The notes below the pieces were generated by a model, which was not told the origin of the DNA, did no database searches, and worked only from the letters and a program-made list of their open reading frames with translations. A DNA stretch of 64,000 bases, taken from Schlesneria paludicola DSM 18645 (GTDB lineage: Bacteria > Planctomycetota > Planctomycetia > Planctomycetales > Planctomycetaceae). Positions 54,028-63,742 of the stretch are shown piece after piece. Location: NCBI RefSeq assembly GCF_000255655.1, contig NZ_JH636434.1, forward strand, positions 1,503,066 to 1,567,065. Reading direction: 5' to 3'. The stretch's first letter is position 1. The number at the start of each line of letters is the position of its first letter. Both the position numbers and the translations under genes were made by a program.

Positions 54028-54498
54028 ATGCTTTTTGACGAACAGAACCTGCAGCAGATCACCGTCGACGTTTGCCAATCAATGCTGGGACTCGACCTGT
54101 TTCCCATTAGTCCAGACATCGATTCGGCTCGGCAACTGGTCGCTTCGGTCGAGATTCTCGGTGACCAGCACACGATTGTCGAAGTCTTTGCACACGACCA
54201 CTTGATGGCCCGCATCGCGGAAGTCATGTTCGATTCCGAACGCGGAAGTCTTTCTGAAGACGATGTCCGCGACGCGTTCTGTGAGATCGCCAATATGATC
54301 GGCGGGAACGTGAAAGGCTGCATCGGCGAGGAAGCATCGTTGTCGCTGCCAAGTTTTGGCTCGGCGGATGGCTGGCCTGAAAAGCTGCCGCAAGGAAGCC
54401 TTCGTACCACGTTTGAATGCTGCGGATACCCCCTGTCGATCGTCCTTCGCGAAGTCGCCACGACATCACAAGACGTGGAACAGTCCGCCACGGTTTAG
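54028..54498 (+). CDS. CheX-like CheY-P phosphatase
   Basis: A 156-residue soluble protein of the CheX/CheC fold. The ExxN signature of these phosphatases is in DAFCEIANMIGGNVKG (about residues 90-105), which supplies the Glu and Asn that position water for CheY-P hydrolysis. AAAGGA precedes ATG 54028. It lies between two CheY-like genes, so it probably dephosphorylates one or both. Only one ExxN motif is seen, as in CheX. Confidence 0.75.
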   Translation: MLFDEQNLQQITVDVCQSMLGLDLFPISPDIDSARQLVASVEILGDQHTIVEVFAHDHLMARIAEVMFDSERGSLSEDDVRDAFCEIANMIGGNVKGCIGEEASLSLPSFGSADGWPEKLPQGSLRTTFECCGYPLSIVLREVATTSQDVEQSATV

Positions 54499-54619
54499 TC
54501 AGTCGATCACGGATCGCCGATTGCAAGAAGTGGTCACTGTTTTCAACCACGAGTGCGATCGCTGCTTGTCAATTTATTCGCCCGGTCATCCGGCGACACA
54601 TGTGAGATGAGGACCACCC

Positions 54620-54982
54620 ATGAAGATTCTGATTGTCGATGATAGTAAGGCGATGCGAATGATTGTTCGTCGTTCACTTGTCCAGGCGGGCTTTACGAAC
54701 ATTGAAGCGATTGAAGCCACCAATGGAGTCGAGGCACTGGAGATCATCGAGCAGCAATCGCCCGACATCGTCCTGTCCGACTGGAACATGCCCAACATGA
54801 AAGGGATCGAACTTCTGAAGACCCTGCGAGGCCGAGGTCGCAATGTGCCCCTGGGCTTCATCACGTCAGAGAGCAGCCCCGAAACCCATCAGGAAGCCCT
54901 CGACTCGGGCGCCTCATTTGTCATCGTCAAGCCCTTTACATTTGCCGCGATCGAACTCGCACTAAAACCACTGATGGCATAA
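54620..54982 (+). CDS. CheY-like response regulator, second copy
   Basis: A 120-residue receiver: MKILIVDDSKAMRMIVRRSL, phospho-acceptor Asp in DIVLSDWNMPNMKGIELLKT, conserved FITSESS and Lys in VIVKPFTF. GAGGA is 7 bases upstream of ATG 54620. It is related to the 53461 regulator but distinct in sequence (WNMPNMKG versus WNMPEMNG), so the cluster has two outputs or a sink arrangement. It is followed by a second ExxN protein. Confidence 0.88.
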   Translation: MKILIVDDSKAMRMIVRRSLVQAGFTNIEAIEATNGVEALEIIEQQSPDIVLSDWNMPNMKGIELLKTLRGRGRNVPLGFITSESSPETHQEALDSGASFVIVKPFTFAAIELALKPLMA

Positions 54983-55030
54983 CGGCATACCAGGCGAATG
55001 TCGCGAGTTCCGAATAAGGAGATTTTATCT

Positions 55031-55546
55031 ATGTTGAATACCTCGCCAATTGCTCCCGTGGCAGCCAAGCGACTTCCAGGATTGATCGATTCAAAACGAC
55101 TGCTGACGATGCTATTCGGCACAGACACCGTCTGTACGCTCAGAAAAGCCGGGATTCCCGCCGAGGAATGTGTCGTGGTCGCTTCGTACCACGACAATGC
55201 CGGCAACCTGCAGCGTCTGGTGACCTGTGACCTGGCCTTCGCGAATAGTGCGGGTGCCGCGTTGTCGGCCATTCCTGCCGCCACGGCCAATGCCGCCACG
55301 AAGGCGGGCCGCATGGCCGAGAATGTGTTCGAGAACCTGATTGAGGTGATGAACATCGCCGTCAACCTATTGAACGAGAGCTTCGGTGCTCGCCTGGAAC
55401 TGTCCTCGGTTTCAAAATTGTCCGACCTTGCACCGGAAACACTCGCCGCATTGAACGCCACGCAGCGCGCCAAGATCGACGTTGCCATTCCAAAATATGA
55501 AGCAGGGCGACTGGATCTGATCTCCGTCGAATCTGCAACGAAGTAA
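55031..55546 (+). CDS. CheX/CheC-like protein with ExxN motif, second copy
   Basis: A 171-residue protein. TAAGGAGATT precedes ATG 55031 by about 10 bases and decides the start over an in-frame ATG-like codon at 54998. The helix NVFENLIEVMNIAVNLLNES contains an ExxN (EVMN) as in CheC/CheX, within an otherwise Ala-rich, weakly similar fold (CDLAFANSAGAALSAIPAAT). It probably dephosphorylates the neighbouring regulator or binds CheY-P. Its family assignment is less sure than that of the 54028 protein. An intrinsic terminator follows. Confidence 0.6.
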   Translation: MLNTSPIAPVAAKRLPGLIDSKRLLTMLFGTDTVCTLRKAGIPAEECVVVASYHDNAGNLQRLVTCDLAFANSAGAALSAIPAATANAATKAGRMAENVFENLIEVMNIAVNLLNESFGARLELSSVSKLSDLAPETLAALNATQRAKIDVAIPKYEAGRLDLISVESATK

Positions 55547-55567
55547 TCTTCGTACGAATCATACGCT

Positions 55568-55620
55568 CGCGCCAGCGACGAGACTCTGAATGGGTCGTCG
55601 CGGCGCGGGCGTTTTTTCTT
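55568..55620 (+). terminator. Rho-independent terminator
   Basis: CGCGCC-A-GCGACGA (55568-55581) pairs with TCGTCGC-GGCGCG (55595-55607) with one bulged A, followed by GGGCGTTTTTTCTTTT. It is a strong stem with T-run placed 20-70 bases after the 55031 gene, and it would end the cheY-cheX transcript. Confidence 0.8.
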
Positions 55621-56154
55621 TTCTCTCGCCGCACGACGAGAAGGGACCTCAACCCAGGTTGTGCGACTGGCGAAAAATGCACACGCATTTCCACGTGCTG
55701 CGGACGTTGCGCATAAGTCACCCGTCATTGCACATAACGGCAATCTCATCGTGCGCGCTCTTTGGCCGCCTTCATAATGGGTCGGGCGACCGCATTGCCA
55801 TAACTGGTAATCCTCTATGGTAATCTGAAGCTGCATGATCACCGCGTGGCATACATCAATGGCAGGCAGATTAGATGCGTAGAACCACGGGCCCTTATCG
55901 CGCTCCTGGTTGATGCCCCAGGAAACCCCCGAGCACCCCCAGGGTGACTTCCGAATTTCCTTAGATTTGCCACATCGTTCAAAACCGCACAGTTGTCGAT
56001 AACGAATGTACAACGGTGAAATCCGCCGGATTGACGATTGCTTGATGGTGAAGGCATCGCCGCAAGATCCACATTGCGTACACACTTCGTACCTCTCTCA
56101 CCACACTCTCCCCCTGCAAATCTTACATCCAGTCAATGAAGGGCCTGATCGCTT
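55621..56154. other. Intergenic region upstream of the chemoreceptor
   Basis: About 530 bases. A long minus-strand open frame (54889-56085) runs through the terminator and the antisense of two genes and is rejected. A short plus-strand frame (56006-56239) overlaps the receptor start. No convincing gene or repeat is seen; a promoter for the receptor is expected here. Confidence 0.4.
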
Positions 56155-58602
56155 ATGTCAGCTCAACAATCTTCGCAGCGTGCAAAGTCGACCGCGGGCC
56201 GCCAGACTGGACAGGTTGCATTCAAGGAACCAAAGTTGAGCGCCGCGCTGCGTGATCAGCAATTGCAGGACTACTCAGGACAAGTTGCAGCAATCAACAA
56301 ATCCCAAGCCGTGATCGAGTTCAATCTCGATGGAACGATCCTCACCGCAAATGCCAACTTCCTGAGCGCGCTGGGATACTCACTGGACGAGATTATCGGC
56401 AAGCACCACAGTCTGTTTGTCGAGCCGGTCTATGGCAACAGTGCTGAATACAAACAATTCTGGCGTGAACTGAATGATGGAAAATTCCAGCATGGCGAGT
56501 TCAAACGCTTTGGCAAAGGTGGCAAGGAGGTCTGGATTCAGGCCACCTACAATCCCATCTGTGACGCCAAGGGGAAACCGTTCAAGGTTGTCAAATTCGC
56601 ATCGGATGTCACGGCATCGAAATTGATGAATGCCAACTTTCAAGGGCAGATCGCGGCCATCAGTAAGGCTCAAGCCGTGATCGAGTTCAATCTCGATGGA
56701 ACGATCCTCACGGCGAACGAAAACTTTCTGAAGGCGTTGGGCTATCAATTCGACGAGATCAAAGGGAAACATCACAGTCTTTTCCTCGATCAGGCCTACG
56801 GCAACAGCGCGGAATACAAACAGTTCTGGCGCGATCTGAACGACGGAAAGTTCCAATCCGGCGAGTTCAAACGGTTTGGAAAGGGCGGCAAGGAAATTTG
56901 GATTCAGGCCACGTACAATCCCATCTGTGATCTGAATGGCAAGCCTGTCAAGGTTGTCAAATTCGCGACGGATATTACGGACTCAGTCCAACAGCGGATC
57001 ATCAACACACGATTTGCGGGGATGGCCGAGAACTCTCCCATCAACATCATGTTCGCGGATCGCGACTTGAAGATTCAGTATTTGAATCCCGCCTCCGTAA
57101 ATACACTGAAAAAGCTTGAGAAGCATCTACCGATGCCGGTCGAGAAGATGATCGGCCAGAACATCGATATCTTCCATGCCAAGCCGAGCTATCAACGGAA
57201 CTTGCTGGCGGACGCCCGGAACTTACCGCGTCAAGCAATCATCGATGTGGGACCGGAAAAGCTGGATCTACTCGTCAGCCCGATTCACGACGAGAATCGC
57301 AACTACCTTGGGGCCATGGTGACGTGGTCGCTTGTCACGGAAAAACTTCGCTCCGAAGCCATCATGACCCGTTCCAACGGCATGATGGATCAAATGCCGG
57401 CAGCCGTGTTTGCCGATACCGACTTGATCATCCAATACATGAACGACGCGGCGCTTCAAGCATTGAGAAAGCTGCAGCAGTTCCTGCCAGTTCCCGCTGA
57501 CAAGTTGATTGGCCAAAGTGTGGACGTTGTCCACAAGAATCCCGCCTATCAGCGTGGCATCCTGAGTGATCCCAAGAAGCTGCCCCGTGAAGCCCAAATC
57601 ACCGTCGGGAATGAGATTCTCGATCTGAAAATCAGCCCGGTACGCGACTCCAAAAACACGTACCTGGGGGCAATGGTCACATGGACCTTCGTCACCGAGA
57701 AGCTCGAACAAGAGCGTCGCGAGAAAGAGATGACGGCCAACATGCACTCGATTCTGAAACGAGTGGCCGACAACTCGACGTCTGTCGCCGCCGCATCAGA
57801 AGAACTTTCGGCGGTCAGTTCGCAAATGAATGGCAACGCCGAAGAAACCTCGGCCCAAGCGGTTGTCGTGTCTGCCGCCGCAGAAGAGGTGAGCAAGAAT
57901 ACGCAGACGGTCGCGATGGGTATTGAAGAAATGAGCGCCAGTATCAAGGAAATCGCCAAGAACGCGACCGAAGCGGCTCGCGTTGCAACATCAGCGGTGG
58001 CGGTGGTCGAAAACACCAATGCCACGATTTCGAAGCTGGGCGAATCGAGTATGCAAATTGGAAAAGTCATCAAGGTCATCACCTCGATTGCGCAGCAAAC
58101 GAATCTGCTCGCCCTGAATGCGACGATCGAAGCCGCACGTGCCGGTGAAGCCGGCAAGGGTTTCGCCGTCGTCGCCAACGAAGTGAAAGAACTCGCCAAA
58201 GAAACCGCGAAGGCGACGGAAGACATCAGTCAGAAAATTGACGCCATCCAGTCCGATAGCAATGGCGCAGTCGAGGCGATTGCCCAGATCACGTCGGTGA
58301 TCAATCAGATCAACGACATTTCGAACTCGATCGCCAGTGCCGTCGAAGAACAGACAGCGACCGTCAACGAGATCAGCCGCAACGTCACGGAATCGTCTCG
58401 CGGAACGTCTGAGATCGCACACAACATTACGTCTGTGGCGCAAACCGCACAGAATACGACCGAAGGTGCTCGCAACAGTCAGCGTGCCGCAGTAGAGCTC
58501 GCCCGGATGGCCGCCGCACTGCAGCAGATTGTCAGCGAATTCAATACGGACGACGCCACGACGGGACGTCATGCAGCCGATTCGACGAAGAGCGCCAAAT
58601 AG
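56155..58602 (+). CDS. Soluble methyl-accepting chemotaxis protein with duplicated PAS pairs
   Basis: An 815-residue receptor without membrane helices. Two nearly identical PAS domains (about 40-155 and 160-275) share [13 protein letters not shown] and [10 protein letters not shown]-[VI]WIQATYNP. Two further similar domains (about 280-395 and 400-520) share LGAMVTW-x-[LF]VTEKL and YQR segments. The signalling hairpin has the conserved tip [20 protein letters not shown] and [20 protein letters not shown] at about 645-685. The C terminus lacks a CheR-tether pentapeptide. It probably senses intracellular signals or redox state; the ligand is unknown. It is the only receptor in the cluster. Confidence 0.92.
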   Translation: MSAQQSSQRAKSTAGRQTGQVAFKEPKLSAALRDQQLQDYSGQVAAINKSQAVIEFNLDGTILTANANFLSALGYSLDEIIGKHHSLFVEPVYGNSAEYKQFWRELNDGKFQHGEFKRFGKGGKEVWIQATYNPICDAKGKPFKVVKFASDVTASKLMNANFQGQIAAISKAQAVIEFNLDGTILTANENFLKALGYQFDEIKGKHHSLFLDQAYGNSAEYKQFWRDLNDGKFQSGEFKRFGKGGKEIWIQATYNPICDLNGKPVKVVKFATDITDSVQQRIINTRFAGMAENSPINIMFADRDLKIQYLNPASVNTLKKLEKHLPMPVEKMIGQNIDIFHAKPSYQRNLLADARNLPRQAIIDVGPEKLDLLVSPIHDENRNYLGAMVTWSLVTEKLRSEAIMTRSNGMMDQMPAAVFADTDLIIQYMNDAALQALRKLQQFLPVPADKLIGQSVDVVHKNPAYQRGILSDPKKLPREAQITVGNEILDLKISPVRDSKNTYLGAMVTWTFVTEKLEQERREKEMTANMHSILKRVADNSTSVAAASEELSAVSSQMNGNAEETSAQAVVVSAAAEEVSKNTQTVAMGIEEMSASIKEIAKNATEAARVATSAVAVVENTNATISKLGESSMQIGKVIKVITSIAQQTNLLALNATIEAARAGEAGKGFAVVANEVKELAKETAKATEDISQKIDAIQSDSNGAVEAIAQITSVINQINDISNSIASAVEEQTATVNEISRNVTESSRGTSEIAHNITSVAQTAQNTTEGARNSQRAAVELARMAAALQQIVSEFNTDDATTGRHAADSTKSAK

Positions 58603-58740
58603 GCCACATCACTGCCTCAGAATTCGGAACCGTACCACAGAAGTGTCCATGGCATCCCTGCCCCGTTTTGTCGTTCATCTGCCGCCAACATCTTCAGATC
58701 GGTAGATACTCGTTCGAGCCATCCACAGAGGAGATGCTTG

Positions 58741-59331
58741 ATGCTGGAAATCAAACGACTCAACGGTGCGGATGTCAGACGGCGGGAGTTCATTGCAAGG
58801 AATACAGTGCTGCCAGCGGGCTCAAGTTTCCCTCATGGGACACTGCTGACTCGAATCTTCTACCAGGTTTGTGGACTATTCTTCGTGGGGCTCGCTGCCG
58901 CGGGCGTCGTGCTTCCGATCCTGCCAACAACCCCCTTTTTGATCCTGGCGAGTGCCTGCTTCTACCGATCAAGCCCTCAATGGCGAACCTGGCTGCTGGG
59001 GTTACCCGTCTGGGGCCCAATGCTTCGGCACTGGGAGACGCATCGCGCCGTGCATCCAAGAACCAAGACCCTGGCCGTCCTTGTCGTCACTACGACCGTT
59101 GCCGTCGGCGCGATGCTCGGACAGTTTTCCTTGCCGCTACTGATGCTCTTACTTCCCCTGGCAGCGACTGGTCTTGTCGTCATCTGGAGACTTCCCGTCA
59201 CCTTACCGACAGCATCCCTGACCGCTGCACGAAATCGACTGCCCGAACGCCGAAACCCCGCTTCCATGACGCTTGATTCTGCCGTTCGAAGTTCCGCCGG
59301 GCCTGGCTCAACGGACTTCACGGCCTGCTGA
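58741..59331 (+). CDS. DUF454 family inner-membrane protein
   Basis: A 196-residue protein of the DUF454 (YbaN) family. AGAGGAG 8 bases upstream supports ATG 58741. The membrane part holds GLAAAGVVLPILPTTPFLIL, the family core, then SACFYRSSPQWRTWLLGLPV with WGPMLRHWETH, and two more helices. The tail after about residue 150 is hydrophilic. Its last codons and stop (about 59324-59331) come from an inserted copy of the dispersed repeat, so the original C terminus may have been altered. Function unknown, role in the che cluster unclear. Confidence 0.8.
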   Translation: MLEIKRLNGADVRRREFIARNTVLPAGSSFPHGTLLTRIFYQVCGLFFVGLAAAGVVLPILPTTPFLILASACFYRSSPQWRTWLLGLPVWGPMLRHWETHRAVHPRTKTLAVLVVTTTVAVGAMLGQFSLPLLMLLLPLAATGLVVIWRLPVTLPTASLTAARNRLPERRNPASMTLDSAVRSSAGPGSTDFTAC

Positions 59332-59410
59332 AACAACGGGGACAGGTACCCACGTATTCATGATGTCATTTTTTATATAGACAGAGTCAGTCACTTTTTG
59401 ATTCAACAAC
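59324..59410. repeat. Dispersed intergenic repeat, copy 4 (diverged)
   Basis: The left end CCTGCTGAAACAACGGGGAC and the GACAGGTACC core match other copies. The middle retains TTCATGATGTCATT; the right end is degenerate (TTTGATTCAACAA). It overlaps the end of the DUF454 gene. Confidence 0.6.
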
Positions 59411-59556
59411 CCGTTACGAAAAATCGAGCGACCCCACGCGAGGAGCAGCGGGTAGACTCGAACAAATTCATTTCCCCATCATGCGACCGTCGAATGTCCA
59501 GGAATTCTTCACGATGAACGACCGACGCGGTAGGACCTCACGCGGTCGATTGGCTC

Positions 59557-60459
59557 ATGGACGGCCACACTGTCACGAATTCCAAAGTTGGAGGACCATC
59601 GACCAACGACGACAAGAGACACGAAGAAAGTGAGACCACTGTGCCGCTTGAGGTCAAAGATTTCGAATACATCCGTACGTTCTTGCTGAAACGTTCGGCA
59701 ATTTCACTCGACGATGAAAAGCGATATCTCGTTGAATCGCGGCTGCAACCACTCGCGCGCAAAGAAGGCTTTGCGAGCGTTGGCGAGTTGGTGCACAAGA
59801 TGCAGACCACCATCGTCAACGGCCTTCATCAGCGCGTCATTGAAGCCATGACGACGCACGAAACCTCATTCTTTCGGGACATCAACCCGTTCGACGCGAT
59901 ACGCCGCGTTGTCTTGCCTGAACTGATCACGGCACGCGGGACGTCACGAACGATCAAGATCTGGTGCATGGCCTGTTCGACCGGGCAAGAGCCCTACAGC
60001 TTGGCAATGTTGATTCGTGAATATTTTCCTCAACTGCACGGCTGGGTGGTCAAGATCCTTGCGACAGATCTGTCCGCCCAAGTTCTGGAACGTGCTCGCG
60101 AGGGACGCTTCAATCAGCACGAAATCAACCGGGGATTACCGGCGCCATTCATGCTGAAGTACTTCACCCGACAAGGAATGAACTGGCAGGCCAACGATGA
60201 CATTCGCAGTCTGATCGACTTTCAGCAGATGAATCTGATCGAGCCCTGGACGGTTCAAGGGCCGATGGACATCATTTTCCTGCGAAATGTCCTGATCTAC
60301 TTTGAACTTGACGTCAAAAAGGAGATCTTGGCAAAAGTCAGGCGTGTCTTGCGACCGGACGGCTCGCTGCTTTTGGGCGGCTCTGAGAATGCGGTGGGTC
60401 TGGATGATTCCTTCCGCAGGGTTCAAATTGAGCAGACGAGCGTCTACCGCCTTCGATAG
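59557..60459 (+). CDS. cheR: Chemotaxis methyltransferase CheR
   Basis: A 300-residue SAM-dependent enzyme that methylates receptor glutamates. A 30-residue hydrophilic extension precedes the helical CheR N domain (FEYIRTFLLKRSAISLDDEK). The methyltransferase motif IKIWCMACSTGQEPYSLAML, ILATDLSAQVLERAREGRFN and IIFLRNVLIYFELDVKKEIL follow, and the end is GGSENAVG. It completes the CheB/CheR pair. It has no TPR domain. The start could be internal; ATG 59557 gives the longest form. Confidence 0.92.
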   Translation: MDGHTVTNSKVGGPSTNDDKRHEESETTVPLEVKDFEYIRTFLLKRSAISLDDEKRYLVESRLQPLARKEGFASVGELVHKMQTTIVNGLHQRVIEAMTTHETSFFRDINPFDAIRRVVLPELITARGTSRTIKIWCMACSTGQEPYSLAMLIREYFPQLHGWVVKILATDLSAQVLERAREGRFNQHEINRGLPAPFMLKYFTRQGMNWQANDDIRSLIDFQQMNLIEPWTVQGPMDIIFLRNVLIYFELDVKKEILAKVRRVLRPDGSLLLGGSENAVGLDDSFRRVQIEQTSVYRLR

Positions 60460-60530
60460 GCAAATACGCAATTTCGTTCATCGGAGGTCGCAGAGTGCGA
60501 TGCCGACTAACGTCCTCAATGATCGAGGAC

Positions 60531-61100
60531 TCAATTGGTCGAAGGATCCTTGATGCGGTGCGGCAGAAAATGGTTCGCTTCGTAGAACTTCTGTAGTGCC
60601 ACTTCGTAGATGGCATACGGATCTTGGTGAAAAACCAGTTCGCGATCAGCAGGATGCAGGAGCCAGTCACCCCGATCAATTTCGGATTCCAATTGACCGG
60701 CGCCCCACCCCGCATAGCCCGACAGAACGCGGAAGCTATGCTTCAGGTGATCACTGTCGGCCGCCTCGCGGATGACGCTTTCAAAGGCACTGGGACTGCC
60801 GCCGACGAACAGGCCGGGGACAACAGACGGACCTTCGTCTTCGAAGTTCGCATCGTCATGCAGGATCACGAGTGCGGAAGGCTCGACCGGGCCACCCCCA
60901 AATACCACGTCATCGGTGTCCGGAAGATTGAAATGCCCCGCGAGCGCATGCGAGACACGAATCGAGGAAGGTCGGTTGATGACCAACCCCATGGCCCCCT
61001 GGTCGCTATGCTCGAGCAATAAAACGACGGCCTTATAGAAATTTCCATCGCGCAGCCGTTTGGCTGCGATCAAGAATTGTCCCCGCAATGATTCGGACAT
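60531..61100 (-). CDS. YqgE/AlgH family protein
   Basis: A 189-residue soluble protein of the UPF0301/DUF179 (YqgE, AlgH) family: MSESLRGQFLIAAKRLRDGN, then VVLLLEHSDQGAMGLVINRP and VVFGGGPVEPSALVILHD are the family hallmarks, and SGYAGWGAGQLESEIDRGDW is the C-terminal motif. Its biochemical function is unsettled. I chose ATG 61100; a longer frame to 61142 lacks family sequence. It converges with cheR. Confidence 0.9.
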   Translation of the reverse strand: MSESLRGQFLIAAKRLRDGNFYKAVVLLLEHSDQGAMGLVINRPSSIRVSHALAGHFNLPDTDDVVFGGGPVEPSALVILHDDANFEDEGPSVVPGLFVGGSPSAFESVIREAADSDHLKHSFRVLSGYAGWGAGQLESEIDRGDWLLHPADRELVFHQDPYAIYEVALQKFYEANHFLPHRIKDPSTN

Positions 61101-61549
61101 AGTGCCCACTTGAGACTCAAGCAAGAACAGAATTTGAGACACGGCAACGGATTCGTCACCGCGTGCCCATTCTATCGTTGCCCCGTGCCAAGGAAAACCT
61201 GTCCGTCACGAATGGACAGACGATCGTCGCAGATTCGCCACCGATTTTTGCGATGAACCTGGCATTTCCCCCGAGTGTCCACAAGAAACAGTTCGCAGAT
61301 CCGAATACATGGATGCCCCGTTGACGCCGGCGCGCCGGACGATGGGCTCCGTAGCACCGTTTGGACTGCATTGCTATTCTTTGCGACCTACACAACGGCC
61401 CAGCGACACGGCAGTGCCGCATGTGCAATCAGACTTCGTTTTCGCCAGATTTTCGATTCCCGCAACGATCCTGATCGCATCAATGACTTGTCGATATCGT
61501 GCGATCGAGGTGGTCATTCGTCGGTTCAGTTTTCAGTAAATGGTGTCTC
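61101..61549. other. Divergent intergenic region upstream of trpS
   Basis: About 450 bases between the yqgE-like and trpS starts. Open frames on both strands (for example 61156-61428 minus) have no domain features. No T-box-like leader or clear attenuator peptide was recognised. Nothing else is seen. Confidence 0.35.
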
Positions 61550-62527
61550 ATGCGTGTGCTTTCCGGCATCCAACCTACGGCTCGGTTCCACTGGGGAAAC
61601 TACTTTGGAGCAATCCAACAGTACATCGCGTTGCAGGGAAATGAACAATCGTTCTACTTCATCGCCGATTTGCATGCGCTGACGACTGTCCGCGACGCGA
61701 AGCAACTCGCCCAAAACAACGTGGACGCCGCGATCGATCTGCTCGCGCTTGGGCTCGATCCGAATCAGGCGTCGCTCTTTCGCCAATCCGACGTTCCTGA
61801 AGTCACGGAGCTGATGTGGCTATTGATGACGGTCACGCAGTTCAGTCTGCTTGAAAAGTGCACGTCTTACAAGGACAAGGCCGCGAAGGGGATTGCGGCC
61901 GATGCCGGACTGTTCACTTACCCCGTCCTGATGGCGGCGGATATTCTGCTGTATGACAGCGATGTCGTTCCGGTCGGCGCAGATCAGATTCAACATCTGG
62001 AAGTCACACGCGATATCGCACAGCGATTCAACAGCATTTTCGACGGCGAGCATCTGCACCTGCCGACCGCCCGCGTGCTGCAAGTGGGGGCAAAAGTCCC
62101 CGGGACCGACGGCGAGAAAATGTCCAAGAGCTACGGGAACACGATCGAGATCTTTGAAGCGGAAAAACCGCTTCGTAAAAAGATCATGTCGATCAAGACC
62201 GACTCGCTGCCGGTTGAAGCCCCAAAGAACCCAGAGACGTGCTCGATCTACGCGCTGTACCAACTGTTTGCATCCCCCGTGCAACAGGCGGCACTTGCCG
62301 AGCGGTATCGAGCGGGCGGCATGGGGTATGGCGAAGCCAAGCAAGCGTTGTTCGAGGCGGCCATGGCCTACTTTGGACCAGCACGCGCCAAACGCGAAGA
62401 GCTCGTTTCAAAGCCGGAACTCGTTGAAGAGATTCTGCAAGCGGGGGCCAAGAAGGCACGGGCGAAGGGGCGCGAAGTCTTGCAACGCGTTCGCGCCGCG
62501 TGCGGTTTGGGTCTTCGCAACAGCTAA
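61550..62527 (+). CDS. trpS: Tryptophan-tRNA ligase
   Basis: A 325-residue class I synthetase charging tRNA-Trp. [20 protein letters not shown] carries the HIGH-like motif (FHWGN). [20 protein letters not shown] and the [13 protein letters not shown] region form the Trp/ATP site, and [10 protein letters not shown] is the KMSKS loop. Normal length for bacterial TrpRS. The ATG at 61550 precedes the conserved start, so the upstream in-frame ATG (61499) is rejected. It is a housekeeping gene. Confidence 0.96.
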   Translation: MRVLSGIQPTARFHWGNYFGAIQQYIALQGNEQSFYFIADLHALTTVRDAKQLAQNNVDAAIDLLALGLDPNQASLFRQSDVPEVTELMWLLMTVTQFSLLEKCTSYKDKAAKGIAADAGLFTYPVLMAADILLYDSDVVPVGADQIQHLEVTRDIAQRFNSIFDGEHLHLPTARVLQVGAKVPGTDGEKMSKSYGNTIEIFEAEKPLRKKIMSIKTDSLPVEAPKNPETCSIYALYQLFASPVQQAALAERYRAGGMGYGEAKQALFEAAMAYFGPARAKREELVSKPELVEEILQAGAKKARAKGREVLQRVRAACGLGLRNS

Positions 62528-62572
62528 GGGCGTCAGAACCGACCAACGAGAAATCGTCATCGCGTCGGCAAT

Positions 62573-63376
62573 TCACTTTCGTGGCAAGACGCCCCAGTAC
62601 TCTTTGGCCTCGGACGTGACGAGTTCGTTGAACGATCGAACGACCATTTCGCGGCCGTGGTCCAGTCCATCGAACAGCGACCCGTCCTCGTCCGAGATTT
62701 CACTGGCCGATGTAATCCGCAACCAGAGCGACTCAATCTCCAGCGGCGTCATTGGAGCCGATTCGTGCGAGAACTCGACTCGCAATGTCCCGCGGTTGCT
62801 TTCAAGCGGGTACTGCCAGCAGCCAGAAATGTCGTGATCAGCGATCCCCAGCTTTTGCAGCGGACTCGGTTGCCACAGTCGGAAGAACGTCCAATCGCGG
62901 GCCGTCATCCAAACCGTCCCCTGGGGAATTCGATTGAGATAGCTGACCGCGGTTCGCTTCGGGGAACCGATCCCTGGCATCACGTCACAGACGGCATCCA
63001 GTGTGGCGACAAAGCCGTCGCGAATCGTTTCGTAGCGCGGATAGATGCTGCCATCGTAGCCAAGCCAACCATAGGAAAATCCGTGCGGGCAAAACCGGAT
63101 CGCGCGGTCACCCATCACATTCTGCAATTGCTTTTCAACATGCGTGAGCGCTGGGGCGTGTCGCTCGGCCGGACCGATCGTTCGCCAGACTGGGGGCCAT
63201 TCGGGCCCAAGACGACGACGCCACTCCATCGCCTCAACGTTCTCAAAGTTGGCCGGCTCGTCGAACTCAACCCCCAGCCAGACTTCGATCAGGGGAGGAT
63301 GAGCGAACTCTTGCGGCAGTTCCGGCGATCCAGGCCGAACGCCTGATTGGAGCGGTGTCCCGGAGGGCATGGTCAC
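62573..63376 (-). CDS. TIGR04255 family protein
   Basis: A 267-residue cytoplasmic protein of the TIGR04255 type, recognised by the N-terminal PPLIEVWLGVEFDEP motif, a central FRLWQPSPLQ-like stretch, and the C-terminal FNELVTSEAKEYWGVLPRK. Members are common in planctomycetes and often linked to variable regions; function unknown. The start is GTG 63376 or ATG 63370. It converges with trpS. Confidence 0.75.
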   Translation of the reverse strand: MTMPSGTPLQSGVRPGSPELPQEFAHPPLIEVWLGVEFDEPANFENVEAMEWRRRLGPEWPPVWRTIGPAERHAPALTHVEKQLQNVMGDRAIRFCPHGFSYGWLGYDGSIYPRYETIRDGFVATLDAVCDVMPGIGSPKRTAVSYLNRIPQGTVWMTARDWTFFRLWQPSPLQKLGIADHDISGCWQYPLESNRGTLRVEFSHESAPMTPLEIESLWLRITSASEISDEDGSLFDGLDHGREMVVRSFNELVTSEAKEYWGVLPRK

Positions 63377-63386
63377 ACCTAAACGT

Positions 63387-63480
63387 CCGTTGAAATAAGG
63401 GGGACAGGCACCTTGGCGTTCACGATGTCTTGACGTTTTTGAATCGGTACGAAGCCAGCCCCGGTGATTTCAGCAGGCTG
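63387..63480. repeat. Dispersed intergenic repeat, copy 5
   Basis: A 94-bp copy with CCGTTGAAATAAGGGGGACAGG on the left and GGTGATTTCAGCAGGCTG on the right. The core CACCTTGGCGTTCACGATGTC is the best match to copy 2. It lies just upstream of the TIGR04255 gene start; the following 260 bases (63481-63742) hold no recognised gene. Confidence 0.7.
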
Positions 63481-63742
63481 TTCAGAAGTGGTCAGCAATC
63501 GCGGTTCGATCGAGTTGTTGTTCGTCCCACGTACGCCATGACGCTGATCCTACTGAGACCTCTCGACAGATGCCACCTTCCCTCGATCAGAAATCCTTCG
63601 CCTTGCCATTTGCCGGTGCTGACGGCTTGACACTTTCTTAGTCGATGGCGTCATGGTGTGCACGACCGGGCGAGTTTCACATCCGTACGTTGATCAGGCG
63701 CTAATCAACGTGCGCTGATCGACGAACGGGCGACTCAATCGA

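Noticed and set aside
54889-56085. Minus-strand frame of 398 codons
   Set aside because: It runs antisense through a CheX-like gene, a strong terminator and an intergenic region, with no recognisable domain.
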